48,339 nucleotides of DNA from Mycobacterium persicum (GCF_002086675.1 NZ_MVIF01000034.1:1-48339); one strand, 5' to 3'. Positions 33,724 through 42,817 are shown, numbered from the stretch's first letter. Translations and numbers: made by a program. The notes: generated by a model from the letters alone, not told the origin.

Positions 33724-35259
33724 ATGACGCACCTAATCGCTGCGCCCGAAATGATGGTGTCGGCGGCTACGAATGCGGTGGAGATTGGTTCGGCAATCAC
33801 CGCCGCGGGCGCCACCGCCGCGGGGTCGACGACCAATGTGCTGGCGGCGGCTGCCGACGAGGTGTCGGCGGCGATCGCGAAGCTCTTCGGCACCTACGGT
33901 CAGCAGCTTCAGGCGGCACTCACCCAAGCCACCGCATTTCACGACCAGTTCGTCCAGACGCTGGCCGGCGCGGCAACCACCTATGCGCAGGCCGAGGCGG
34001 CCAATGCCGCCGCGGTGGTCAATGCTCTCGGCGGAATCAATGCGCAGGTCCAGAGTCTGCTTGCCCCGGCGGTGCCCAACGCCGCCGCCGGACCGACAGT
34101 GATGGCGGCCGCGGCACCCGCCGCCTCGACGGTGGCGCTGGTCATGGGCGGCACCTTCGACCCGGAACCCTTCCCCCTCTACGTATCGCTGATCAACAAC
34201 GCCTACATCCAGCCCTTCTTCCCCGGGGCGAACCCGACGGGAGTGAGTTACCCCGCCCAGTTGTGGCCGCTCAGCATATTTCAAGGCAACCTGACGCTCA
34301 ACGAGTCCGTCGCCCAGGGCATGACGGATCTGACTAATGCGATCAATTCTGAGATCGGCTCGGGAAATCCCGTCGTCAATTTCGGGTTCTCCCAAAGCGC
34401 TGTGGTTTCCACCAACGTCATCACCGAACTCATGGCGCTGCCCCCTGGCATCCGGCCCGACCCCAGCCAGCTGTCGTTCGTGCTGGCCGGCAATCCCGCG
34501 ACACCCAATGGCGGCTTCTTCACCCGATTTCCAGGTATTACCATCCCCTGGTTGGACATAACATTCACCGAAGCGACCCCGCCGAATTCTCCCTACCCGA
34601 CCACCATTTACGCCACCCAATACGACCCGGCCAGCGACTTCCCGCGCTACCCGCTCAATTTCTTGGCCGACCTCAACGCGCTAATGAGCACCGGACGGCA
34701 CGAGTTGTATCCAATTCTCGCCGTTAACGATGCGGTGCCGTTGCCGACGTCTCCGGGGTATAACGGCAACACCCAGTACTACATGTTCATGACCAAGGAT
34801 CTGCCATTACTTGACCCGCTTCGCGCCATCCCCATTGTGGGCGAGCCGCTCGCCGAGCTCATCCAGCCCAATCTGCGGGTACTTGTCGATTTGGGCTACT
34901 CCGACTGGGGAAACGGCCAGGACTACGCGAATGTCGTAACCCCGGCCAGCCTGTTTTCCATCCCCGACCCATTCGTCGTCGGGAGAGAACTGGCCGATGG
35001 CACCGTCAAGGGTATCCAAGCCTCGCTCGTGGAAATAGGAGCATTGCCACAATCCGCACTGCCGAATGAATACCCATATCTTCCGGCCTTGGACACCGAC
35101 GTGAATTTCTACGTGGGCCAGCCAACCGCGACAGACATATCGTTGCTTACTCGGGCCGTCGGGCCGCTGCTGGACTTGGTTCCACCTATCCACCACATGC
35201 CGCTGCTGACTCCATTAGCACTTCCGTTGATTCCGCTAATCCTTCCGTTGCTCCAGTAG
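33724..35259 (+). CDS. PE-PPE domain serine hydrolase (tandem gene 3)
   Basis: A 511-aa PE-PPE protein of a second subtype. PE pair at 8-9 (IAAPEM), YAQAE at 87-91, hydrolase domain starting VMGGTFDPEPFPLY near 140, nucleophile Ser223 in GFSQS, then QYDP and GRHELY carrying the likely Asp and His. The C-terminus is a Leu/Pro-rich hydrophobic tail (LLTPLALPLIPLILPLLQ) not seen in genes 1, 2 or 4. The ATG at 33724 follows GGGGAGGACGTGCA; the in-frame ATG at 33676 would add 16 residues with no PE character. Confidence 0.92.
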   Translation: MTHLIAAPEMMVSAATNAVEIGSAITAAGATAAGSTTNVLAAAADEVSAAIAKLFGTYGQQLQAALTQATAFHDQFVQTLAGAATTYAQAEAANAAAVVNALGGINAQVQSLLAPAVPNAAAGPTVMAAAAPAASTVALVMGGTFDPEPFPLYVSLINNAYIQPFFPGANPTGVSYPAQLWPLSIFQGNLTLNESVAQGMTDLTNAINSEIGSGNPVVNFGFSQSAVVSTNVITELMALPPGIRPDPSQLSFVLAGNPATPNGGFFTRFPGITIPWLDITFTEATPPNSPYPTTIYATQYDPASDFPRYPLNFLADLNALMSTGRHELYPILAVNDAVPLPTSPGYNGNTQYYMFMTKDLPLLDPLRAIPIVGEPLAELIQPNLRVLVDLGYSDWGNGQDYANVVTPASLFSIPDPFVVGRELADGTVKGIQASLVEIGALPQSALPNEYPYLPALDTDVNFYVGQPTATDISLLTRAVGPLLDLVPPIHHMPLLTPLALPLIPLILPLLQ

Positions 35260-35287
35260 CGCAGCTGCGGTGTAAGCCGAAGGACTC

Positions 35288-35310
35288 CTGCTGGCGCCGG
35301 GCGCCAGCAG
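35288..35310 (+). terminator. Strong GC hairpin after tandem gene 3
   Basis: CTGCTGGCGC and GCGCCAGCAG form a perfect 10-bp stem around a 3-base loop, starting 28 bases after the stop. No T tract, as in many mycobacterial terminators. Confidence 0.5.
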
Positions 35311-35522
35311 TCCCCACGGCGGAGGCGCGTCGCGCGCTGATCACGGCGGCTGCCGTAGCGCCCGTCGCGCTCGCAAGGACACCGGGCCCGACGGCAGAAC
35401 AGATTTACGTTCGCTCATAGCTGGTAACGCCGGCCAAGCCATGCTCGGACGCGAACGACAGCAGACACGAGACGCGGTACGTCTTCATGGGAGTGAGTAC
35501 CGTCGTCGCGAGGCCAGCGTCT

Positions 35523-35531
35523 TGCTATAAT
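35523..35531 (+). promoter_or_regulatory. Extended -10 promoter, PE-PPE tandem gene 4
   Basis: TGC followed by a consensus TATAAT, 94 bases upstream of the GTG start. No clear -35, as expected for an extended -10 promoter. Aligned with the element at 33617. Confidence 0.55.
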
Positions 35532-35625
35532 CTCCCCGCTGACCAGGCAAAACCCCATTTCCCGGCGCACCAGGAACACACTAGTTCCCGGTGAAAAGTG
35601 CGGGACTGTCAGGGGAGGACACAGG

Positions 35626-37125
35626 GTGACCGACCTCATCGCCGCCCCGGAGATGTTGTTCTCGGCGGCCACGAATACCGAGCAGATTGGTTCGGCAATC
35701 ATCGCGGCCGCAGCGGCCGCGGCGGGATCGACGACCACTGTGTTGGCGGCGGCCCAAGACGAAGTGTCGGCAGCCATCGCGAAACTCTTCGGTACCTACG
35801 GCCAGCAGCTGCAAGCAGTTCTGCGGCGAGCCTCCGCATTTCACGACGAGTTCACCCAGACGCTGGCGACCGCGGCGAACGCCTATGCACAAGCCGAATC
35901 CGGCAACGCCAAAACGGTGGCCAACGCTCTCGGCGGACTCGGCACGTGTGTTCAAGACCTGCTGCGCCCAGTGGCCGCCAGGGCCACCACTGCACGGACA
36001 TTGCTGGCCGCTCCGGCTGCCTTGGCGGACGCGCTCGTCATGGGCGGCACCTTTGACCCGGAACCCTTCCCTGTCTACGTATCGCTGATCAACAATGCGT
36101 ACATTCAGCCCTTCTTCTCGGGGGCAATCGCGTCGGGGGTGAGCTACCCCGCAGAGTTGTGGCCGCTCACCATATTTCAAGGTGACCTGACGCTCGACCA
36201 GTCCGTCGCCCAAGGCGTAGCTAATCTGAACACTGCGATCACATCTCAGCTCAGTCTGGGTAACAAGGTCATCGATTTCGGCTTCTCGCAAAGCGCCGTG
36301 GTGGCCACCAATGAAATAGCTACCCTCATGGCCCTGCCCCCTGACGTGCGACCGAATCCCAGCCAACTGTCGTTCGTGCTGGCCGGCAATCCCGCAACTC
36401 CCAATGGGGGATTCTTTACCCGATTTCCCGGCTTGCACATTCCGTTCCTGGACATAACATTCACCGAGGCCACGCCGCCGAATTCGCCCTACCCGACCTC
36501 AATTTATGCCACCCAATATGACCCGACCAGCGACTTCCCGCAATACCCACTCAACCTCCTGGCCGACCTCAACGCCTTGATGAGCACCGGCCAGCACGAG
36601 TTGTATCCAAACCTCGACATTGCCGACGCGGTTCCGTTGCCGACGTCTCCGGGCTATACCGGCAACACCCACTACTACATGTTCATGACCCAGAACATGC
36701 CATTGCTCGACCCGCTGCGCGCCATTCCGTTCATCGGTAACCCGCTCGCCGACCTCGTCCAGCCGGATCTGCGGGTGCTGGTCGACCTTGGTTACACCGA
36801 CTGGGGAAACGGCCAGGACTACGCGAATGTCCCCACCCCGGCCGGTCTGTTCGGTATCCCGAATCCCGTCGCCGTCGGCACAGACCTGGTCAGTGGCGCG
36901 GTCGAGGGAGTCCAGGCTTCGCTCGTCGATATTGGGGTGCTGCCGGCCTCCGCCGAGCCCAACGCCTATCCGTTCCTTCCGTCCTTGGACACCAACGTGA
37001 ACTTCTTCGTGGGCCAGCCAACCGTGACCGGTATATCTCTGTTCACCCGCAATGTCGGGTCGATACTGAAATTGATTCCGCCCGTCGAACAGCTGTTTCC
37101 TTTTGCGTTTCCGCCATCCCCTTGA
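35626..37125 (+). CDS. PE-PPE domain serine hydrolase (tandem gene 4)
   Basis: A 499-aa close paralogue of tandem gene 3: PE pair at 8-9, YAQAE at 87-91, VMGGTFDPEPFPVY near 138, nucleophile Ser221 in GFSQS, then QYDP and GQHELY for the likely Asp and His. The two share long identical stretches (YVSLINNAYIQPFF), pointing to a recent duplication. The GTG at 35626 follows AGGGGAGGACACAGG. It has an extra cysteine at 108 (GTCVQ) absent from its neighbours. Confidence 0.92.
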   Translation: MTDLIAAPEMLFSAATNTEQIGSAIIAAAAAAAGSTTTVLAAAQDEVSAAIAKLFGTYGQQLQAVLRRASAFHDEFTQTLATAANAYAQAESGNAKTVANALGGLGTCVQDLLRPVAARATTARTLLAAPAALADALVMGGTFDPEPFPVYVSLINNAYIQPFFSGAIASGVSYPAELWPLTIFQGDLTLDQSVAQGVANLNTAITSQLSLGNKVIDFGFSQSAVVATNEIATLMALPPDVRPNPSQLSFVLAGNPATPNGGFFTRFPGLHIPFLDITFTEATPPNSPYPTSIYATQYDPTSDFPQYPLNLLADLNALMSTGQHELYPNLDIADAVPLPTSPGYTGNTHYYMFMTQNMPLLDPLRAIPFIGNPLADLVQPDLRVLVDLGYTDWGNGQDYANVPTPAGLFGIPNPVAVGTDLVSGAVEGVQASLVDIGVLPASAEPNAYPFLPSLDTNVNFFVGQPTVTGISLFTRNVGSILKLIPPVEQLFPFAFPPSP

Positions 37126-37177
37126 GCTATTTCTTTAGCGTGCGCACAGGCATAGGTCGCGAACCCCGCAAACCCGT

Positions 37178-37203
37178 GGCGCCGCCCGATGGCCGTCGGC
37201 GCC
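37178..37203. terminator. Bidirectional hairpin between tandem gene 4 and tetR
   Basis: GGCGCCG (37178-37184) and CGGCGCC (37197-37203) make a 7-bp stem with a 12-base loop, midway between two convergent genes. No T tract on either strand. Confidence 0.4.
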
Positions 37204-37242
37204 GTAAACCGCCCAGTTGTCGCTCGTGCGCCGGTATCAGGG

Positions 37243-37875
37243 CTACGGTCCCAGCGGAGAATTCCTGCGGATCGACTCGTCGCGAATCAACCCGCGCAGC
37301 AACGCGGTGCTGAATTCGGCCGCGATCTCCTTGGCGGTGCGGCGGCCGCTCGGCCGCAACCAGCGGTAGCTGCCCAGCGTCATCCCGATGTAGCCTAGCG
37401 CCACCACATGGGAGTCGCATTCGTAGAATTCGCCGCTGGCGATGCCGCGGTCGATGAGGCCGTGGACGTGCTCGTAGACCTGGGCTTCCTTCTCGCGAAC
37501 CTCCGCCACCTGTTCGCTGGTGAACCATTCGGTGATGTAGGGCTGTTCCTGGAAGTACACCGCGGCCCGTTCCGGATTGCGCGCAATACCGCTGAGCAGC
37601 CGCACGGTGTATTGATAGAGTGCCTCGCGCGCCGTCCAGGACGGGTCGTCGTGCACGGCGGCCAGCGTGCCCTCGGCGGCTTGACGATAGATGTCGAACA
37701 GGATCAGCGCCTTACTGGCGTAGTAGTGGTACACCGTCGCCTTGTTCAGCCCGATCACGTCGGCGACGTCATCCATCCGGGTGCCGTGATAACCGCGGGC
37801 AGCAAACAGCTTCGTGGCAACGGCCAGCAACTCCTCACGGCGCGAAAGCCCATTCTCGGACGGCGTTTGTGGCAT
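37243..37875 (-). CDS. TetR-family regulator, Rv0158-like
   Basis: A 210-aa TetR protein: helix-turn-helix at about 12-58 (MDDVADVIGLNKATVYHYYASK) and a C-terminal helical domain with Tyr- and Glu-rich stretches (VYFQEQPYITEWFTSEQ) of the type seen in KstR2-like and fatty-acid regulators. Length matches Rv0158 (about 214 aa). It is divergent from the microprotein gene; a palindrome with the core AACTGGTT in the shared gap is the obvious candidate operator. Ligand unknown. Confidence 0.9.
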   Translation of the reverse strand: MPQTPSENGLSRREELLAVATKLFAARGYHGTRMDDVADVIGLNKATVYHYYASKALILFDIYRQAAEGTLAAVHDDPSWTAREALYQYTVRLLSGIARNPERAAVYFQEQPYITEWFTSEQVAEVREKEAQVYEHVHGLIDRGIASGEFYECDSHVVALGYIGMTLGSYRWLRPSGRRTAKEIAAEFSTALLRGLIRDESIRRNSPLGP

Positions 37876-37925
37876 CGGTACTCGCTATCTCGCTGCCCGC
37901 GGAGCCCGGCGCCCCGAATCAAGGC

Positions 37926-37955
37926 TTGACCAATCAACTGGTTGGACAGTTTATG
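37926..37955 (+). promoter_or_regulatory. Promoter with embedded operator for the 41-aa gene
   Basis: TTGACC (37926-37931), 18 bases, TTTATG (37950-37955). The spacer holds AACTGGTT (37936-37943) inside a wider repeat CCAAtCAacTGgTTGG (37930-37945). The core fits the AACnnGTT pattern of several mycobacterial TetR regulators. Confidence 0.45.
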
Positions 37956-38046
37956 CAGGGCCGGCACCGCCTGTCGCACCGACGCGGATCCGACTAGACT
38001 TCTGGGGAACCAGTCGCGAGTCGATGGCGAGTCGAGAGGTGCAGTA

Positions 38047-38172
38047 ATGGATCCAAGTCCTGACTACGACGTGAGCGACGAAATCGAGTTCTTCTTCAAT
38101 TACCTGACCTGGGGCATCCGTGGGGTCGAGGACGGCAACGGCTATCCGCCGCCGGCCTACCCGCCCGTCTAG
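38047..38172 (+). CDS. 41-aa microprotein, Rv0157A-like
   Basis: A very short gene with a GAGAGG site 7 bases before ATG. The product has an acidic start (MDPSPDYDVSDEIE), an aromatic hydrophobic middle (FFFNYLTWGI) and a Pro/Tyr tail (YPPPAYPPV). Size and position match Rv0157A of M. tuberculosis as I recall it. Keeping a 41-codon frame with promoter, operator and RBS across species argues for a real peptide. The role is unknown; the aromatic patch and PPxY-like tail suggest protein or membrane binding. Confidence 0.65.
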   Translation: MDPSPDYDVSDEIEFFFNYLTWGIRGVEDGNGYPPPAYPPV

Positions 38173-38452
38173 ATATCCGGCGCCACCACCTGGTTAGCCA
38201 CCAACGCAACCCGGCCAGATCCACCGAGGCTGTCAGCCCGATGTTGGCGGCGGGCCGTTTGTAACGATTGGCGATCCTTAACCGGCCGCGATCACGACAT
38301 TTGGGCCCGGCCGAAGCTGGTTTGGCCAAAATGCCGGACGTCGCCGACAGGACTCTTTTAGGCTCTCTGGGCGCCCGCTGTTGGGCTGGCCGTGCTTGGC
38401 AGGGTCGGTCCCGTTTGACGGGTAATCGCCTCAGCGTCGGACAGGAGACGAG
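38173..38452. other. Intergenic region before the fifth PE-PPE gene
   Basis: These 280 bases carry no gene. A small hairpin CCCGT-TTG-ACGGG lies at 38410-38422, about 30 bases before the start codon. GGACTCTTTTAG near 38350 weakly resembles the upstream block of tandem genes 1 and 2; TAGGCT (38359-38364) is a possible -10. Confidence 0.3.
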
Positions 38453-39916
38453 TTGCCCAGTGTGATCGCGGCCCCGGAGATGCTGGCTACGGCGGCCGCC
38501 GACGTGGAGGGGATTGGTTCGGCGATCAGCGCGGCCGGCGCCGCGGCTGCGGTCCCGACGGCCCAGGTGCTGGCGGCGGCCGGTGATGAGGTGTCCGCGG
38601 CCGCTGCGGCGCTGTTTCGCGCATACGCCCACGATTGTCAGCTAGTCCTGAGCCAGGCCACCACCTTCCACAGCGAATTCACTCAAGCGTTGGCTGCCGC
38701 TGGGGCCACCTACGCGCACGCCGAGGCCGCCAACGCCGCGGCCATGTCGGGCGCACTTGACGCGCTCGACGCGCCGGTCGAAGCGCTGCTGGGACTGGGC
38801 AACGCCGGACCAGGCGCCGCCGTGGGTACGTCGACGTCGTCGGTGATGCTGTCCGGCAACCCGGTCACGGCGTTGATCATGGGCGGCACCGGGTATCCGA
38901 CCTTTCCTGCGCCCGTGTTGGCGGCCCTGGACAGCGCGTACATCCAGCCGATCTTCGGGCCCAACAACCCGGTCGCCCAGTACACGCCCGAGCAGTGGTG
39001 GCCGTTTATCGGGCACCTGTCACTCGACCAGTCCATCGCCCAGGGCGTCACGGCGCTGAACAACGGAATCAACGCGGAACTACAAAATGGGCATGACGTC
39101 GTCGTTTTTGGCTACTCGCAAAGCGCCGCGGTCGCCACCAATGAGATACGTGCGCTGATGGCACTACCAGTCGGCCAACAGCCAGATCCCAGCCGACTGG
39201 CTTTCATGATGATCGGTAATATCAATAACCCCAACGGCGGTATCCTGGAGCGTTACACCGGCCTTTATGTCCCGTTCATGGATGTGTCGTTCGACGGTGC
39301 AACGCCATCAAATTCCCCCTACCAGACGTACATCTACACCGGTCAATACGACGGCTATGCCCACAACCCGCAATACCCGCTCAATATCTTGTCCGACATC
39401 AACGCCTTTATGGGCATCAGATTTGTCCACAACGCGTATCCCGTCACGGCCGCCGATGTTGCGAATGCCGTGCCATTGCCGACATCCCCGGGCTACACCG
39501 GCAACACCCATTACTACATGTTTTTGACCCAGGACCTCCCGTTGCTGCAACCCCTTCGTGCCTTGCCCTTTGTCGGGCCCCCGCTTGCCGACCTGATCCA
39601 GCCGGATCTCCGGGTGTTGGTCGATTTGGGTTACGGCTACGGCTACGCCGATGTGCCCACCCCCGCCAGCCTGTTCGGCTTCGTCAACCCGATCACAGTG
39701 ATCTCCCACCTGGCGACAGGGGCAGTGCAAGGCCCCCAAGCCGCCCTGGTAGATATCGGGGCGTTACCGCAGTCGTCGCTGCCTGACACCTACCCCTATG
39801 TCCCGTCGGCGAATCCCGGCATGGTATTCAACTTCGGCCAATCGAGTGTGACCGAGCTGTCGTTACTGAGCGGCGCCATTGGGTCTGTAGCGCGATTGAT
39901 TCCGCCAGTCATTTGA
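38453..39916 (+). CDS. PE-PPE domain serine hydrolase (gene 5)
   Basis: A 487-aa PE-PPE protein closest in subtype to tandem genes 1 and 2. PE pair at 8-9 (IAAPEM), YAHAE at 87-91, IMGGTGYPTFPAP near 142, GYSQS nucleophile, then QYDGYAHNP and VHNAYP for the likely Asp and His. The start is taken as TTG at 38453, a few bases after AGGAGACGAG; it gives the PE-typical MPSVIAAPE. GTG at 38462 is an alternative that would cut the domain. Convergent with pntB. I do not recall a PE gene between Rv0157A and pntB in M. tuberculosis. Confidence 0.9.
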   Translation: MPSVIAAPEMLATAAADVEGIGSAISAAGAAAAVPTAQVLAAAGDEVSAAAAALFRAYAHDCQLVLSQATTFHSEFTQALAAAGATYAHAEAANAAAMSGALDALDAPVEALLGLGNAGPGAAVGTSTSSVMLSGNPVTALIMGGTGYPTFPAPVLAALDSAYIQPIFGPNNPVAQYTPEQWWPFIGHLSLDQSIAQGVTALNNGINAELQNGHDVVVFGYSQSAAVATNEIRALMALPVGQQPDPSRLAFMMIGNINNPNGGILERYTGLYVPFMDVSFDGATPSNSPYQTYIYTGQYDGYAHNPQYPLNILSDINAFMGIRFVHNAYPVTAADVANAVPLPTSPGYTGNTHYYMFLTQDLPLLQPLRALPFVGPPLADLIQPDLRVLVDLGYGYGYADVPTPASLFGFVNPITVISHLATGAVQGPQAALVDIGALPQSSLPDTYPYVPSANPGMVFNFGQSSVTELSLLSGAIGSVARLIPPVI

Positions 39917-39957
39917 GACAGCCTCGCGCCGGGTTCCACCTAACGACTTCAGCTGGC

Positions 39958-41382
39958 CTAGAGCGCTTTGAGTTCCTCGGTGACCTCGGACACCGATTTC
40001 TTTGCGTCCCCGAACAGCATCGTGGTGCCGTCGGCATAGAACAGCGGGTTGTCGATGCCGGCGAAACCCGAGTTCATCGACCGCTTGAGCACGATGACCG
40101 ACCTGGCCTTGTCGACGTTGAGAATCGGCATGCCATAGATGGGGCTGGATGTTTCGTTGCGGGCCGCCGGATTGGTGACGTCGTTGGCGCCGATGACGAT
40201 GGCAACGTCAGTGCGGGCGAACTCGTCGTTGATGTCGTCCATGTCCTTCATCGCGTCGTAGTCGACTTCGGCCTCGGCAAGCAGCACATTCATATGCCCG
40301 GGCATGCGGCCGGCCACCGGGTGGATCGCATATTTGACCGTCACACCCTTGTCCTCCAGCAATGACGCCATGTCCTTGACCGCATGCTGTGCCTGGGCCA
40401 CGGCCAGCCCGTAACCGGGCACCACGATGACCTGGTTGGCGTACGCCATCTGAATCGCGGCGTCGGCCGCCGACGTGGCCTTGACGTGCTTGTCGCCGCC
40501 GCCATCGCCGCTGGGGGCCACCCCGCCGCCACCGAAACCGCCCGCGACGATGGCCGGGATCGAGCGGTTCATCGCCTTGGCCATCAGGTTGGTCAGGATG
40601 GAGCCGGATGCGCCGACGATCATGCCGGCCACGATCATTGCGGTGTTGTTCAGGGCCAGACCGGCCGCCGCGGCCGACAGCCCGGTCATGGCGTTGAGCA
40701 TCGAGATGACCACCGGCATGTCGGCGCCGCCGATGGGTAGCACCACCATCAAGCCCAGCACCCCGGCCGCGGCCAGCAGACCGATCATCCACCACAGCGA
40801 CACTCCGCCGCTGCCGGGATGTGCGCCCAGCCCGATCACCACAGCGGCCGCGACAGCGCCGGCCAGCAGCAGCAAGTTGACCGGCTGCTGCGCCTTGCCG
40901 AGACCGATCGGGCGGCCGGAGATGATCTCCTGCAGTTTGCCGAAGGCGATGATCGATCCCCAGAACGAGATCGATCCGATGATGGCGGCGAACAGCGACG
41001 CCACCACGATGTGCACGGTGGGCGACTCGCCGTGTCGGAACGCGGAAAAGCCGCTGGTCTGGATGAATTCCGAGAGCGCGATCAGGGCTACCGTCCCACC
41101 GCCGACGCCGTTGAAGAACGCCACCAGCTGCGGCATGGCCGTCATCTTGGTCAGCCGCGCCGGGGGCACCCCGAGCACGACGCCCACGACCAGGCCGGCG
41201 ATGATCAACGGCCACTGGCTGGTGTGCCGGATCATGACCAGGGTGGCCGCCACCGCGATGGTCATGCCGACCGCGGCGATCAAGTTGCCGCGCACCGCCG
41301 TCTTGGGGCCGGTCAAGCCCATCAAACCGTAGATGAACAGCGAGAACGCGAAGATATAGAGGCCGATCACCAAGTACGTCAT
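39958..41382 (-). CDS. pntB: PntB, beta subunit of NAD(P) transhydrogenase
   Basis: A 474-aa subunit with about nine membrane helices (1-280) and the soluble NADP(H)-binding domain III at the C-terminus. Domain III has VIVVPGYGLAVAQAQHAV, HPVAGRMPGHMNVLLAEA, VAIVIGANDVTNPAA and VLKRSMNSGFAG. With PntAa and PntAb it uses the proton gradient to move hydride between NADH and NADP+. Length agrees with Rv0157 (about 475 aa). Overlaps pntAb by 4 bases at the start. Confidence 0.96.
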   Translation of the reverse strand: MTYLVIGLYIFAFSLFIYGLMGLTGPKTAVRGNLIAAVGMTIAVAATLVMIRHTSQWPLIIAGLVVGVVLGVPPARLTKMTAMPQLVAFFNGVGGGTVALIALSEFIQTSGFSAFRHGESPTVHIVVASLFAAIIGSISFWGSIIAFGKLQEIISGRPIGLGKAQQPVNLLLLAGAVAAAVVIGLGAHPGSGGVSLWWMIGLLAAAGVLGLMVVLPIGGADMPVVISMLNAMTGLSAAAAGLALNNTAMIVAGMIVGASGSILTNLMAKAMNRSIPAIVAGGFGGGGVAPSGDGGGDKHVKATSAADAAIQMAYANQVIVVPGYGLAVAQAQHAVKDMASLLEDKGVTVKYAIHPVAGRMPGHMNVLLAEAEVDYDAMKDMDDINDEFARTDVAIVIGANDVTNPAARNETSSPIYGMPILNVDKARSVIVLKRSMNSGFAGIDNPLFYADGTTMLFGDAKKSVSEVTEELKAL

Positions 41383-41705
41383 TTGGCTGCCGGCTCCTCA
41401 GTTTTGGCGGGTAGCGGCTTCTTGCCCTTGAACATGCCGAGCATCCGGTCGGTGACGATGAAGCCGCCGATCACGTTCAACGTGCCGAACACCACCGCGA
41501 CGAACAGGATGATCTGCACCGCGATCGATGGGTGCTCGACCCGCCCGAACACCACCAGCGCACCCAGCACCACGATGCCGTGGATCGCGTTGGTTCCCGA
41601 CATCAGCGGGGTGTGCAACGTATTGGGCACTTTGGAAATCACCGCGAATCCGACGAACCCGGACAGCACCAGGATCGCCAGGTTCTCCAACAGTTGGTCG
41701 TACAT
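41379..41705 (-). CDS. pntAb: PntAb, membrane part of transhydrogenase alpha subunit
   Basis: A 108-aa protein with about three to four membrane helices (SGFVGFAVISKVPNTLHTPL, INAIHG-type NAIHGIVVLGALVVF, ILFVAVVFGTLNVIGGFIV). It is the separate C-terminal piece of a split alpha subunit. The frame is open to 41744, but the ATG at 41705 gives the known N-terminus and starts 2 bases after the pntAa stop. Rv0156 is about 110 aa. Confidence 0.95.
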   Translation of the reverse strand: MYDQLLENLAILVLSGFVGFAVISKVPNTLHTPLMSGTNAIHGIVVLGALVVFGRVEHPSIAVQIILFVAVVFGTLNVIGGFIVTDRMLGMFKGKKPLPAKTEEPAAK

Positions 41706-41707
41706 CG

Positions 41708-42817
41708 CTAGGAGGCCTTTCCGTCCTGGGTGCGGGTCACACACGATTCCGCGATGACCTCGTCGTCAAAGTCGGGGGCCAGCTGCCCGTCCTTGATCAG
41801 CAGGTCCAGCAGGGCCGTGATGTTCTTGCTGTAAAGCTCGCTGGCGTGCTCGGGCATGGTCGCCGGCAGATTCAGCGGCGAGGCGATGGTGACGCCATGC
41901 TTGACCACCGTCTTGCCCGGCTCGGTCAGTTCGCAGTTGCCGCCGGTCTCGCCGGCCAGGTCCACGACCACGCTGCCGGGCTTCATGGCTTCCACCGCGG
42001 CAGCGGTCACCAGCCGCGGCGCGGGTCGGCCCGGGACCAGCGCGGTGGTGATGACCACGTCGAAACCGCTGATCGCCGCTTCCAGGGCCTTCTGCTGCTG
42101 GGCGCGTTCCTCGTCGGTCAGCTCGCGGGCGTAGCCGCCTTCACCTGCGGCGGTGATTCCGACGTCGAGCCACTGCGCACCCACCGAGCGCACCTGGTCG
42201 GCGACTTCCGGCCGCACGTCGTAGCCGGTGGTGCGCGCCCCCAACCGCTTGGCGGTCGCCAGCGCCTGCAGACCTGCCACGCCGACACCGAGCACCAGCA
42301 CGGTGGCCGGCTTCACCGTTCCCGCCGCGGTGGTCAGCATCGGGAAGAACCGGGTCGACTCCGATGCGGCAAGCAGCACCGCCTTGTAGCCGGCGACGTT
42401 GGCCTGCGACGACAGCGCATCCATGACCTGGGCCCGGGAGATGCGCGGAATGGCCTCGAGTGCGAATGCCTGCACGCCGGCTTGCTCGAGCGCACCGATG
42501 CAGTTGTCGGCGTTACGCGGGGCCAGGAAGCCGATCAGGGTTTGCCCGCTGCGCAGCCGGCCGATCTCCTCGGCGGTCGGCGGCGCGACCTTGACGACGA
42601 CGTCGGCAGCCCATGCATCTCCAATGATGGCTCCGGCCTCGGTGTAGAGCTCGTCGGGTAGCAGCGCCCGCTGACCGGCACCGGACTCGACCACGACGGC
42701 GACACCACTGTTGACCAGTGAGGCCACCGCTTTGGGTACCAGCGCAACGCGCCGCTCGTCGGGCCGTGACTCGGCCACTACCCCTACCCTGACGGTGTGG
42801 GTCTGCGCATCTGTCAT
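41708..42817 (-). CDS. pntAa: PntAa, NAD(H)-binding part of transhydrogenase alpha subunit
   Basis: A 369-aa soluble domain I: N-terminal RVGVVAESRPDERRVALVP, NAD-binding VLVLGVGVAGLQALATAKRLGA, GYDVRPEVADQVRSVGAQW, and PLNLPATMPEHASELYSKN near the C-terminus. The ATG at 42817 matches the M. tuberculosis start (MTD...) and length (about 366 aa). In-frame starts at 42862 and 42961 would add a basic, unlikely extension. First gene of the pnt operon. Confidence 0.95.
   Translation of the reverse strand: MTDAQTHTVRVGVVAESRPDERRVALVPKAVASLVNSGVAVVVESGAGQRALLPDELYTEAGAIIGDAWAADVVVKVAPPTAEEIGRLRSGQTLIGFLAPRNADNCIGALEQAGVQAFALEAIPRISRAQVMDALSSQANVAGYKAVLLAASESTRFFPMLTTAAGTVKPATVLVLGVGVAGLQALATAKRLGARTTGYDVRPEVADQVRSVGAQWLDVGITAAGEGGYARELTDEERAQQQKALEAAISGFDVVITTALVPGRPAPRLVTAAAVEAMKPGSVVVDLAGETGGNCELTEPGKTVVKHGVTIASPLNLPATMPEHASELYSKNITALLDLLIKDGQLAPDFDDEVIAESCVTRTQDGKAS

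Larger units (their letters stand above)
35260..35625. other. Intergenic region between tandem PE-PPE genes 3 and 4
   Basis: This 366-base stretch has no believable gene. It contains a strong hairpin at 35288-35310 near its start and a promoter at 35523-35531 near its end. The part from about 35515 on resembles the upstream region of tandem gene 3; the middle (35320-35510) has no counterpart in the other PE-PPE gaps. Confidence 0.5.
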
